DNA from: DATCMH01 sp036563505
Lineage (GTDB): Bacteria; Pseudomonadota; Alphaproteobacteria; Rhizobiales; Beijerinckiaceae
NCBI GenBank assembly: GCA_036563505.1
Contig: DATCMH010000013.1
Coordinates: 1-64,000 of the forward strand
Length of the DNA: 64,000 nucleotides
Reading direction: 5' to 3'
Shown: positions 10,171-17,876 of the stretch, piece after piece
Position numbering within the stretch: the stretch's first letter is position 1
Layout: the number at the start of each line of letters is the position of its first letter
Program-made: the position numbers and the translations under genes
The notes under the pieces: model-generated
The model's input: the letters and a program-made list of their open reading frames with translations, nothing else
What the model was told of the DNA's origin: nothing
Databases searched by the model: none

Positions 10171-10938
10171 CTAAGCCGCGAGCCGCATCGGCAGCCCGGC
10201 CTGCGCCATGTAAGCCTTGGCCTCGCCAATCGTGTGCTGGCCGAAATGGAAGATGGAAGCCGCGAGCACGGCACTCGCGTGGCCATCGCGCACGCCCGCA
10301 ACGAGGTCCTCGAGGCCGCCGACGCCGCCCGACGCGATCACCGGCACCGGCACCGCGTCGGCGATGCGCCGTACGAGGTCGAGGTCGTAGCCCGCCTTCG
10401 TGCCGTCGCGGTCCATGGAGGTGACCAAAAGCTCGCCCGCTCCGTTCGCCACCACCTGCCGCGCGAAGGTGACGGCGTCGATCCCCGTGGCGTTGCGCCC
10501 GCCATGGGTGAAGATCTCGTAAGCCGCGCTCTCCGCCCGCTTGGCGTCGATCGCCACCGTCACGCATTGGCTGCCGAATTTCTGGGCCGCCTCGCGCACG
10601 AAGTCGGGGTTCTTCACCGCGGCCGTGTTGATGGACACCTTGTCGGCCCCGGCGAGCAGGAGGCGGCGGATGTCCTCCACCGTGCGCACGCCGCCGCCCA
10701 CGGTCAGGGGCATGAAGCAGGCTTCCGCCGTGCGGCGCACCACGTCGAAGAGAATGCCCCGGTCCTCGTGGCTCGCCGTGATGTCGAGGAAGCAGAGCTC
10801 GTCGGCGCCCGCGGCGTCGTAGGCCTTGGCCGCCTCGACGGGATCGCCGGCGTCGCGCAGGTCGAGGAACTTCACGCCTTTGACCACACGGCCGTCCTTG
10901 ACGTCCAGGCAGGGGATCAGGCGGATCTTGAGGGTCAC
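10171..10938 (-). CDS. hisF: imidazole glycerol phosphate synthase, cyclase subunit HisF
   Basis: This 255-residue TIM-barrel protein has the HisF signatures IPCLDVKDGRVVKG, AIDAKRAE and VTSMDRDGTKAGYDL, with the two catalytic Asp residues in the first two. With HisH it forms IGP synthase, which makes imidazole glycerol phosphate and AICAR in histidine synthesis. The start is GTG at 10938, one base after the hisA stop. It is the last gene of the hisB-DUF2628-hisH-hisA-hisF operon. In many Rhizobiales hisE and coaA follow; here the operon ends at repeat C. Confidence 0.96.
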   Translation of the reverse strand: MTLKIRLIPCLDVKDGRVVKGVKFLDLRDAGDPVEAAKAYDAAGADELCFLDITASHEDRGILFDVVRRTAEACFMPLTVGGGVRTVEDIRRLLLAGADKVSINTAAVKNPDFVREAAQKFGSQCVTVAIDAKRAESAAYEIFTHGGRNATGIDAVTFARQVVANGAGELLVTSMDRDGTKAGYDLDLVRRIADAVPVPVIASGGVGGLEDLVAGVRDGHASAVLAASIFHFGQHTIGEAKAYMAQAGLPMRLAA

Positions 10939-10939
10939 G

Positions 10940-11695
10940 TCAGGCCTTCTCAGTGGCTTGCGCTGCGCCGGCCCGCCGGATCAACGCGAGTGCCTCCTTC
11001 GGGTCGATCCTGCCATCGTAGAGCGCCCGGCCCGTGATGGCCCCGGCGAGCCTCGCGCAGTCGGGTTCGAGGAGCCGCTCGATGTCGGCCATGGAGGCGA
11101 GGCCGCCTGAGGCGATGACGGGGATCGAGACGGCCTCGGCCAGGGCCAGCGTCATCGGGATGTTGAGGCCCTTGAGGATGCCGTCGCGGGCGATGTCGGT
11201 GTAGATGAGGGCCGCAACGCCGGCATCCTCGAAGCGGCGGCCGAGCTCCTCGGCCGTCAGGGTCGAGGCCTTGGCCCAGCCCTCGACGGCGACGCGGCCG
11301 TCCTTGGCGTCGATGCCGACCGCGACCTGACCCGGGAAACGGCGCGCGGCCTCGCGCACGAAATCCGGGTCGCGCACCGCCGCGGTGCCGATCACCACCC
11401 GGCGGACGCCGCGGGCGAGCCAGCCTTCGAGGGTGCGCATCTCGCGGATGCCGCCGCCGAGCTGAACGGGAACCGACACCCGGCCCAGGATCGTCTCGAC
11501 CGCCGCGGCGTTGCGCGGCGCTCCGGCAAACGCCCCGTCGAGATCGACGACGTGGAGCCAGGGGAACCCTTGCGCCTCGAAGCTTGCCGCCTGCGCGGCC
11601 GGGTCGTCGCTGAAGACCGTCGCCTGGTCCATGTCGCCCTGAACGAGGCGCACGCAGCGCCCCTCCTTCAGGTCGATGGCGGGAAACAGGATCAC
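10940..11695 (-). CDS. hisA: ProFAR isomerase HisA
   Basis: This 251-residue TIM-barrel enzyme isomerises ProFAR to PRFAR in histidine synthesis. It shows the HisA signatures ILFPAIDLKEGRCVRLVQGD, VQLGGGIR and YTDIARDGILKG. The start is a GTG at 11695 that overlaps the hisH stop by four bases (GTGA); the frame continues upstream but that part does not resemble the family. It is tightly coupled to hisF downstream. Confidence 0.96.
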   Translation of the reverse strand: MILFPAIDLKEGRCVRLVQGDMDQATVFSDDPAAQAASFEAQGFPWLHVVDLDGAFAGAPRNAAAVETILGRVSVPVQLGGGIREMRTLEGWLARGVRRVVIGTAAVRDPDFVREAARRFPGQVAVGIDAKDGRVAVEGWAKASTLTAEELGRRFEDAGVAALIYTDIARDGILKGLNIPMTLALAEAVSIPVIASGGLASMADIERLLEPDCARLAGAITGRALYDGRIDPKEALALIRRAGAAQATEKA

Positions 11696-12342
11696 GGGCG
11701 CCACCGCAGGAAATTGGCGATGAGGCCGAGCCCCAGGGTCTGGCTCTTCTCCGGATGGAACTGGGTGCCGGCCACGTTGCCCTTCGCCACCACGGCCGTC
11801 ACCGGCCCGCCATAGGCCGTGATCGCCACGACGTCGTTCTGGTTCGCCGGATCGAGGGCGAAGGAGTGGACGAAATAGGCGTGCAGGCCGTCGGGGCCGG
11901 TGGCGAGCCCGTCGAGGAGCGCGTGGTCCTGCTGCGGATGCAGCGTGTTCCAGCCCATATGCGGCACCTTGAGCGCCGGGTCGGCCGGATGGATCGCCCG
12001 CACGTCGCCCGGAATCCAGCTTAAGCCCAGGGTCGTCTCGTGTTCGAGCCCGCGGCTCGCCATCAACTGCATGCCGACGCAGATGCCGAGGAAGGGACGG
12101 CCTTGCCCCTGCACCGCCTCGGTGAGCGCTTCGACCATGCCCGGAACGGCGTCGAGCCCGCGGCGGCAATCGGCGAAGGCGCCGACACCCGGCAGCACGA
12201 TCCGGTCCGCCCGGCGGACCGTCTCCGGGTCGGCGGTGACCGTGACCGTCTCGTCGAGCCCTGCTTCGCGGGCGGCGCGCTCGAAGGCCTTGGCCGCCGA
12301 ATGCAGGTTGCCCGAGCCGTAATCGACGATCGCGACGCTCAT
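11692..12342 (-). CDS. hisH: imidazole glycerol phosphate synthase, glutaminase subunit HisH
   Basis: This 216-residue class I glutamine amidotransferase supplies ammonia to HisF. The triad is visible: the nucleophile Cys in FLGICVGMQLM, and His and Glu in GTQFHPEKS. The N-terminal VAIVDYGSGNLHS is typical of HisH. The ATG at 12342 overlaps the stop of the DUF2628 gene by four bases (ATGA), and its own stop overlaps hisA, so the whole operon is translationally coupled. Confidence 0.96.
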   Translation of the reverse strand: MSVAIVDYGSGNLHSAAKAFERAAREAGLDETVTVTADPETVRRADRIVLPGVGAFADCRRGLDAVPGMVEALTEAVQGQGRPFLGICVGMQLMASRGLEHETTLGLSWIPGDVRAIHPADPALKVPHMGWNTLHPQQDHALLDGLATGPDGLHAYFVHSFALDPANQNDVVAITAYGGPVTAVVAKGNVAGTQFHPEKSQTLGLGLIANFLRWRP

Positions 12343-12836
12343 CGGCGCCGCTCCGGCTCCGGGAAGAGGCCGAGAATGGGCTCCGGGGTCCGATAACCCC
12401 CGAGCGGGGTCAGCGGGAGAGGCGCGGCGGCGACGGGGCGGGCGGGGGCGGGCCCGGCGAGCAGCCGGGCGAAGCTCTTGGCCTCGGCCTCGTCGCGGTT
12501 GGCGGCGCTCACCACGTCGACGACGGGCAAGCCGCGCCGCTCGAGCGTCCAGCGCTTCAGGGTCGAGGCTTCGAGGCCGACGAGCAGGCCGAACAGGGCC
12601 TGGGTCGCCGCCATGGCGCCAGGCGAAGCGCCAAGCGCACGGGTCAGCGCGCCGAGTGCGAGGGCCGTGACCAGAACGCCGAGGCCAGCGAGCCAGAGGC
12701 GCTGCGCGAAGAACCAGAAGAACGTGAAGATCGCGGCCGTCCAGGAGAAGCCGTCGCGCACCAGCCGCGCCTCATCCAGGGTCTCCGGATCGGCGAGGTC
12801 GGCGTCGGCGGGCAGGTGGAGGGTGTAGGTCTTCAT
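12339..12836 (-). CDS. DUF2628 membrane protein within the his operon
   Basis: This 165-residue protein has a hydrophobic core of two or three transmembrane segments (SWTAAIFTFFWFFAQRLWLA and the following stretch), then a Pro/Ala-rich tail. It resembles DUF2628 proteins, whose function is unknown. It sits between hisB and hisH with a four-base overlap to hisH, an arrangement I recall from other alphaproteobacteria. A role in histidine synthesis is not shown. The ATG at 12836 follows the hisB stop by 16 bases. Confidence 0.82.
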   Translation of the reverse strand: MKTYTLHLPADADLADPETLDEARLVRDGFSWTAAIFTFFWFFAQRLWLAGLGVLVTALALGALTRALGASPGAMAATQALFGLLVGLEASTLKRWTLERRGLPVVDVVSAANRDEAEAKSFARLLAGPAPARPVAAAPLPLTPLGGYRTPEPILGLFPEPERRR

Positions 12837-12852
12837 GGCGTGCCTGGCCTCG

Positions 12853-13440
12853 TCACAGCGTGCCCTTGGTGGAGGGAACGCGCCCACCCTCGCGATCGTC
12901 CACCGCCACCGCCGCGCGTAAGCACCGGGCGAGGCCCTTGAAGCAGCTCTCGGCGATGTGGTGGCTGTTGCTGCCGTAGAGGGTTTCGACGTGGAGCGTG
13001 ATGCCCGCATTCATCGCGAAGGCCTGGAACCACTCGCGCACGAGCTCCGTGTCGAAAGCGCCGACCTTCTCGGTCGGAAAGGCGGTGCGGAAGACGAGGA
13101 AGGGGCGCCCCGAGATGTCGAGCGCCACCCGGGTCAGGGCCTCGTCCATCGGCAGGTCGAGGCTGGCGTAGCGCCGGATGCCCTTCTTGTCCCCGAGCGC
13201 CTGCGCGAAGGCTTGGCCTAAAGCGATGCCGGTATCCTCGGCGCTGTGGTGCTGATCGACGTGGAGGTCCCCGGTCACCTTGATGTCCAGGTCGAACAGA
13301 GCGTGGCGGGCCACGAGTTCCAGCATATGGTCGAGGAAGCCGATCCCCGTCGCGATGCCTGCCCGGCCCGCGCCGTCGAGCGAGAGGGTGACGGCGACGT
13401 CCGTCTCGGCGGTCTTTCGCTGGATCGTGGCGCTGCGCAT
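12853..13440 (-). CDS. hisB: imidazoleglycerol-phosphate dehydratase
   Basis: This 195-residue single-function IGP dehydratase makes imidazole acetol phosphate in histidine synthesis. The duplicated metal-binding motifs are present as DQHHSAEDTGIALGQA and SNSHHIAESCFKG, as is the N-terminal GIGFLDHMLELVARH. There is no phosphatase domain, as usual outside enterobacteria. The ATG at 13440 was chosen from the family start (RSATIQRKTAETD). It is the first gene of the his operon; the promoter probably lies in the short gap before the L,D-transpeptidase gene. Confidence 0.96.
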   Translation of the reverse strand: MRSATIQRKTAETDVAVTLSLDGAGRAGIATGIGFLDHMLELVARHALFDLDIKVTGDLHVDQHHSAEDTGIALGQAFAQALGDKKGIRRYASLDLPMDEALTRVALDISGRPFLVFRTAFPTEKVGAFDTELVREWFQAFAMNAGITLHVETLYGSNSHHIAESCFKGLARCLRAAVAVDDREGGRVPSTKGTL

Positions 13441-13518
13441 GAAGGAACCCGAACTCCGCGCCGGGGAGGCGCGGGCGGGTTCTAGCAAGGCCTTCGTTCC
13501 GGCGCTACGGCTCAGCCG

Positions 13519-14130
13519 TCAGCGGTAGAGGTAGTAGACGGGGGCGGGCGCGTAGGCACCATAAGGATCGTAGACCTCGTAAGCTCGCGGCCGAGGCGTC
13601 AGGCGCCGCTGCGGTCTGGGCGCCGGCTCCTCGGCGACCACTTCGCGCGTGAAGTTGCGCATGAGCGCCCGGGCCGGGCGGGCGCGGCGCGGGCCGTCGG
13701 CCACCGCCGCGTTGCCCGAGATCACGATCCGCGTATTGCCCGCGCCCCGGCTCTGCACGAGCTGGTAGAGCCGGGCGGCCGCGCCCGGCGCGAGGCGGAT
13801 GCAGCCGTGGGACGCCGTGCGACCGAGCCGCCCCGTCGCCCCGGTGCCGTGGATCGCGTAGCCGCCGCGGAAGAAGATGGAATAGGGCATCGGCGACATG
13901 TCGTATTTGCGCGAGTAGTGCATCCGCACGAGGCGCTGCGGCCGGTAGGTGCCGTTGGGCGTGCGATAGCCGTCGCGCCCGCTGGAGATCGGGAACCGGT
14001 GGAGAACCCGGCCGCCGTCCGACACGGTCATGGACTGGGCGGAGAGGTCGACGGCGACGGTAAGCCCGGCCTGTGCCGCGACGGGCAGAAGGGCGAAAGC
14101 GAGGGTGAGGACCTGGAGAAGGCGGGTCAT
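13519..14130 (-). CDS. secreted L,D-transpeptidase (YkuD domain)
   Basis: This 203-residue protein begins with a signal peptide (about residues 1-21, ending VAAQA) followed by a YkuD catalytic domain with the active-site motif HGTGATGRLGRTASHGCIRL. Enzymes of this family cross-link peptidoglycan or attach proteins to it in the periplasm. The C-terminal 45 residues are rich in Arg, Pro and Tyr (for example PRAYEVYDPYGAYAPAP) and look disordered. It is divergent from hslV with about 190 bases between them that hold the promoters but no further gene. Confidence 0.9.
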   Translation of the reverse strand: MTRLLQVLTLAFALLPVAAQAGLTVAVDLSAQSMTVSDGGRVLHRFPISSGRDGYRTPNGTYRPQRLVRMHYSRKYDMSPMPYSIFFRGGYAIHGTGATGRLGRTASHGCIRLAPGAAARLYQLVQSRGAGNTRIVISGNAAVADGPRRARPARALMRNFTREVVAEEPAPRPQRRLTPRPRAYEVYDPYGAYAPAPVYYLYR

Positions 14131-14320
14131 GAACGGGCGTCCCGAGAAGGCCCTCGATGCGGTCGTCCGCGGGAGAGCGCTCCCTTGATACCTGTTCCAA
14201 GCTGGGCCGGTGAAGCCGGGTCCCTCGTTTACCTTGCGTTAACCTGAACGGCGCGGATTGCGCCTTCGCCGGCGCGGCTTATCTACGGGCTCCTACCCCC
14301 TCCCTGACCGTAGCCTCCCG

Positions 14321-14869
14321 ATGCCCGACGCGCCTCCCCAGATGCACGCCACCACGATCCTCATGGTCCGCAAGGGCGGACGCGTGGTGATCGGCGGGGA
14401 CGGCCAAGTGTCGCTCGGCCAGACCATCGTGAAGGGCAACGCGAGAAAAGTCCGGCGGTTGTCCAAGGGCGCAGTCATCGGCGGCTTCGCCGGCGCGACG
14501 GCCGATGCCTTCACCCTCTTCGAGCGGCTCGAGGCCAAGCTCGAGCAGTATCCCGGCCAGCTCACCCGCGCCTGCGTCGAGCTCACCAAGGACTGGCGCA
14601 CCGACCGCTACCTGCGACGCCTCGAGGCGATGATGCTCGTCGCCGACAAGGAGGTGAGCCTCATGCTGTCGGGCGCTGGCGACGTGCTCGAGCCGGAAGC
14701 CGGCGTGATGGCCATCGGCTCCGGCGGCAACTTCGCGCTGGCCGCCGCGCGCGCGCTCGCTGACACGGAACTCGATGCCGAGACCATCGTGCGCCGCTCG
14801 CTCACGATCGCGGCGGAGATCTGCGTCTACACGAACGGCAACCTCGTCATCGAGAGCTTGGACGCGTGA
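14321..14869 (+). CDS. hslV: HslV peptidase subunit of the HslUV protease
   Basis: This 182-residue proteasome-like peptidase has a short leader before the catalytic threonine: MPDAPPQMHA then TTILMVRKGGRVVIGGDGQV. Processing should expose the Thr nucleophile. GNARKVRRL and the C-terminal ICVYTNGNL are family marks. HslV forms a double ring capped by the HslU ATPase and degrades unfolded and regulatory proteins. hslV and hslU are normally adjacent; here two small genes encoding a toxin-antitoxin module separate them. The ATG at 14321 was chosen because the upstream extension is not family-like. Confidence 0.95.
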   Translation: MPDAPPQMHATTILMVRKGGRVVIGGDGQVSLGQTIVKGNARKVRRLSKGAVIGGFAGATADAFTLFERLEAKLEQYPGQLTRACVELTKDWRTDRYLRRLEAMMLVADKEVSLMLSGAGDVLEPEAGVMAIGSGGNFALAAARALADTELDAETIVRRSLTIAAEICVYTNGNLVIESLDA

Positions 14870-14926
14870 GGTGGTGGAAACAGAGCTCGCATCCGCCTAC
14901 ATTCGCCAGGCACGGGAGCGTTGAGC

Positions 14927-15178
14927 ATGTCGTCTACTGTCACCGTTCAGATCAACGAGGAGACTCTCGCGGCCTTCGATGCCTATGCGCATCGGATCGA
15001 CCAGTCCCGCGACGTGCTTCTGACGCAGGCTTTGGAGGAGTGGCTGACGGTTCAGAACTGGCAACTTGAGCAGATCGATGCCGGAATCGCCGACGCCGAG
15101 GCTGGGAACTTCGCTTCCGACGAAGAAGTCGCAGCCATTTTCGCCAAGCACGGCATCAAGTACGGCGCTCGCCGGTGA
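14927..15178 (+). CDS. ParD/RHH-type antitoxin inside the hslVU operon
   Basis: This 83-residue protein has a ribbon-helix-helix start typical of CopG/ParD antitoxins (STVTVQINEETLAAFDAYAHR, then RDVLLTQALEEWL) followed by an acidic C-terminal tail (DAEAGNFASDEEVAAIFAKHG) of the kind that wraps the toxin. ATG 14927 has GGGAG upstream; a TTG two codons earlier is also open. Its stop overlaps the start of the toxin gene by four bases (GTGA). It follows hslV by 57 bases. It should neutralise the ParE-like protein and bind the operon DNA as repressor. Confidence 0.88.
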   Translation: MSSTVTVQINEETLAAFDAYAHRIDQSRDVLLTQALEEWLTVQNWQLEQIDAGIADAEAGNFASDEEVAAIFAKHGIKYGARR

Positions 15179-15462
15179 AGGTGGTCTGGACCCGCAGAGC
15201 CATCATCAACCTCGCCGAGATCTCCACCTATCTTCAGACGTACGACAAGGGAGCGGCTGACCGGATCGTCGATGATATCGAGCGATGTGTGACACGACTG
15301 ACCGAGTTTCCGTTTCGGGGTCGGATCGGCCGTCGCAGACGCACGAGGGAGTTGGTGATCCCTCGAACCCCCTACATCGTTGCTTACCGCCTCGATGGCG
15401 ACAACGTACTCGTCTTGGCCGTCGTCCATGGTGCACGGCGCTGGCCCACGCGCTTCTCGTGA
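15175..15462 (+). CDS. RelE/ParE-type toxin inside the hslVU operon
   Basis: This 95-residue protein has the fold marks of the ParE/RelE family: KVVWTRRAIINLAEISTYL at the N-terminus, FPFRGRIGRRRRTRELVI in the middle and YIVAYRLDGDNVLVLAVVHGARRWP at the end. ParE proteins inhibit DNA gyrase and RelE proteins cut mRNA; the sequence looks more ParE-like. The GTG start overlaps the antitoxin stop. The stop lies only seven bases before hslU, so toxin, antitoxin and protease ATPase may share one transcript. Confidence 0.88.
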   Translation: MKVVWTRRAIINLAEISTYLQTYDKGAADRIVDDIERCVTRLTEFPFRGRIGRRRRTRELVIPRTPYIVAYRLDGDNVLVLAVVHGARRWPTRFS

Positions 15463-15469
15463 AAACCCC

Positions 15470-16783
15470 ATGACCACCTTCTCCCCCCGCGAGATCGTCT
15501 CCGAACTCGACCGCTACATCGTCGGCCAGCACGACGCGAAGCGCGCCGTCGCCATCGCCTTGCGCAACCGCTGGCGGCGCCAGCAGCTCGAAGGGCCGCT
15601 GCGCGAGGAGGTGGCACCTAAGAACATCCTCATGATCGGGCCCACCGGCTGCGGCAAGACGGAGATCGCCCGGCGCCTGGCGCGACTTGCCGGCGCGCCA
15701 TTCCTGAAGGTTGAAGCGACGAAGTTCACAGAGGTGGGCTATGTCGGCCGCGACGTGGAGCAGATCGTGCGCGACCTCGTCGAGGTCGGCATCGGCCTCG
15801 TGAAGGAGGAGCGCCGGCGCCAGGTCGAGGCCAAGGCCCACCTCTCGGCGGAGGATCGGGTGCTCGATGCGCTGGTCGGCCCGACCGCCTCGCCCGCCAC
15901 CCGGGACTCGTTCCGGCGCCGGCTTCGCGCCAACGAGCTCGACGACAAGGAGATCGAGATCGAGGTGGCGGGCTCCGCCCCGGGCCTGCCCATGTTCGAC
16001 ATCCCCGGCATGCCCGGCGCGTCGGTGGGCGCGATCAACCTGTCCGACATGCTCGGCAAGGCCTTCGGCGGCCGCCCGAAGGCACGGCGCACGACGGTGC
16101 GCGAAGCCTACGCGCCGCTCATCGCCGAGGAATCCGACAAGCTCCTCGACCAGGACGCCATCGTAACGGAGGCTCTGCGTCAGGTCGAGAACAACGGCAT
16201 CGTCTTCCTCGACGAGATCGACAAGATCTGCGTCCGGTCCGAGGGCGGGCGCGTCGGAGCCGACGTGTCCCGCGAGGGTGTGCAGCGCGATCTTCTTCCC
16301 CTCATCGAGGGGACGACGGTGGCGACGAAGCACGGGCCGGTGAAGACCGACCACATCCTGTTCATCGCGTCCGGCGCCTTCCACGTCGCCAAGCCGTCGG
16401 ACCTGCTGCCGGAGCTGCAGGGGCGGCTGCCGATCCGCGTCGAGCTCCAGCCCCTCACCGTCGAGGATTTCCGCCGCATCCTCACCGAGACGGAGGCGAG
16501 CCTGATCAAGCAATCCGTCGCGCTCTTGGCGACGGAAGGCGTGACCCTCGATTTCACGGACGATGCCATCGATGCGCTGGCCCGGGTCGCGGTGGACGTC
16601 AACAGTTCCGTGGAGAACATCGGCGCGCGGCGCCTTCAGACGGTGCTGGAGCGGGTGCTCGACGAGGTCTCCTTCACCGCGCCCGACCGCTCCGGCGAGA
16701 CGACGCGCGTCGACGGAGCCTACGTGCGCGACCGGGTGGAGAGCCTGGCGCAGAACGCGGACCTGAGCCGGTTCATTTTGTAA
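15470..16783 (+). CDS. hslU: HslU ATPase subunit of the HslUV protease
   Basis: This 437-residue AAA+ unfoldase has the N-terminal TFSPREIVSELDRYIVGQ, Walker A GPTGCGKTE, the intermediate (I) domain around residues 110-240, Walker B FLDEIDKIC, and the C-terminal end LSRFIL that docks into HslV. It unfolds substrates and feeds them to HslV. It starts seven bases after the ParE-like toxin stop, without a strong ribosome-binding site, which suggests coupling to the toxin gene or to the whole hslV-parDE-hslU transcript. Confidence 0.96.
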   Translation: MTTFSPREIVSELDRYIVGQHDAKRAVAIALRNRWRRQQLEGPLREEVAPKNILMIGPTGCGKTEIARRLARLAGAPFLKVEATKFTEVGYVGRDVEQIVRDLVEVGIGLVKEERRRQVEAKAHLSAEDRVLDALVGPTASPATRDSFRRRLRANELDDKEIEIEVAGSAPGLPMFDIPGMPGASVGAINLSDMLGKAFGGRPKARRTTVREAYAPLIAEESDKLLDQDAIVTEALRQVENNGIVFLDEIDKICVRSEGGRVGADVSREGVQRDLLPLIEGTTVATKHGPVKTDHILFIASGAFHVAKPSDLLPELQGRLPIRVELQPLTVEDFRRILTETEASLIKQSVALLATEGVTLDFTDDAIDALARVAVDVNSSVENIGARRLQTVLERVLDEVSFTAPDRSGETTRVDGAYVRDRVESLAQNADLSRFIL

Positions 16784-16837
16784 GGCCTTCGGGGGCGATC
16801 GGAAGCAAGGCGGAGCGCCTATCGGCGCGCGTTGCAG

Positions 16838-16966
16838 TGCTGGATCCCCTTCCCCTCCGGCGGACAAGCCGCCTCCGGCCGGGGATGACAGTTCAGACCT
16901 TCTCAGCCTTCTCCGCTGTCATCCCCGGCCGGAGCGCGCCAGCGCGCAGGGGAAGGGGATCCAGCA
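16838..16966. repeat. large inverted repeat, family B copy 1
   Basis: This is a 129-base inverted repeat with outer arms TGCTGGATCCCCTTCCCCT and AGGGGAAGGGGATCCAGCA and inner arms CCGGCCGGGGATGACAG and CTGTCATCCCCGGCCGG. It fills the gap between hslU and the glycosylase gene. Other copies are at 27447-27590, 50689-50820 and 55945-56074. A strong hairpin is expected in RNA. Confidence 0.92.
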
Positions 16967-17061
16967 CAGCATCTCGTCGCGCAGCGACGCCGCACCTCTT
17001 CAGTGGGGGCCGCGCCGTTTTGACTCGGGAACGCCGGTCCTCGCCCGCGGATTCCTGCCTC

Positions 17062-17820
17062 ATGGCCGAGGACACCTCTGACCTGCGCGCGAAAGCGCTG
17101 GAGATTCACCGCCGCCTGTGCGGCGTGTACGGCTGCCCCATTCCCTACTTCCACTCCCTCGACCCCTTGAGCGAACTCCTGTCCTCGCTCCTGTCGCACC
17201 GCACCCGCAACGCCGATTCCGGCCGCGCCTTCAAGGCGCTGCGGGCCCGCTACCCGGATTGGGCGGCCCTGCGCGATGCGCCGACGCCCGAGGTCGAGGA
17301 GACGATCCGCGGCGTCACCTGGCCGGAGCTCAAGGCGCCGCGGCTCCAGGCCGTGCTGCGGGCGGTGGGTGAACGGCGGGGCGAGCTCTCCCTCGATTTC
17401 CTCGCCGACTTAAGCGTTCCCGAGGCCCGGGCTTGGCTCGAAGCCATCCCCGGCATCGGCCCGAAGACGAGCGCTGCGGTGCTTTCCTTCTCGACCCTGC
17501 GCAAGGCGGCGCTGCCCGTCGACAGCCACCATCACCGCGTCGCGCAGCGCACCGGGCTGATCGGCCCCAAGATCGATGTCGGGCCGTCCCACGCCGTCCT
17601 GCGCGCTCAGTTGCCCAACGATTGGGACGCCCAGACGCTCTACGACAATCATGAGATTCTCATGCTGCACGGTCAGCAGGTGTGCTTCTTCAAGAGTCCC
17701 GCCTGCCACCGCTGCGTTCTGCTCGAATTGTGCCCGACGGGCCAGGCGCGCCAGGCCGGGCAAGCCATCCGCGCTGCACCACGCGCCGCCGTCCGAGACG
17801 TGCCCTCGCGCCCGCGTTAA
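17062..17820 (+). CDS. endonuclease III-like HhH-GPD DNA glycosylase
   Basis: This 252-residue protein has the helix-hairpin-helix with catalytic Lys (LEAIPGIGPKTSAAVLSF), the catalytic Asp segment LPVDSHHHRVAQRTGL, and a C-terminal [4Fe-4S] cluster pattern C-x6-C-x2-C-x5-C (CFFKSPACHRCVLLELC). These are the marks of endonuclease III, which removes oxidised pyrimidines and nicks the abasic site. The N-terminus differs from classical Nth, so it may be a paralogue with a different base preference. hemW follows after 56 bases on the same strand. Confidence 0.87.
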   Translation: MAEDTSDLRAKALEIHRRLCGVYGCPIPYFHSLDPLSELLSSLLSHRTRNADSGRAFKALRARYPDWAALRDAPTPEVEETIRGVTWPELKAPRLQAVLRAVGERRGELSLDFLADLSVPEARAWLEAIPGIGPKTSAAVLSFSTLRKAALPVDSHHHRVAQRTGLIGPKIDVGPSHAVLRAQLPNDWDAQTLYDNHEILMLHGQQVCFFKSPACHRCVLLELCPTGQARQAGQAIRAAPRAAVRDVPSRPR

Positions 17821-17876
17821 GCGAGCGCCGATCCGCCCCATTGCCAAAGCGGGCGGGGCGGGTCACACCCGATCCC

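Noticed and set aside
14131..14320. Heat-shock promoter for hslV
   Set aside because: CTTG boxes exist in the gap, but none has a convincing -10 partner at the right spacing.
15206..16867. Long open frame (553 codons) opposite hslU
   Set aside because: It is antisense to hslU and the toxin gene, with no recognised domain.
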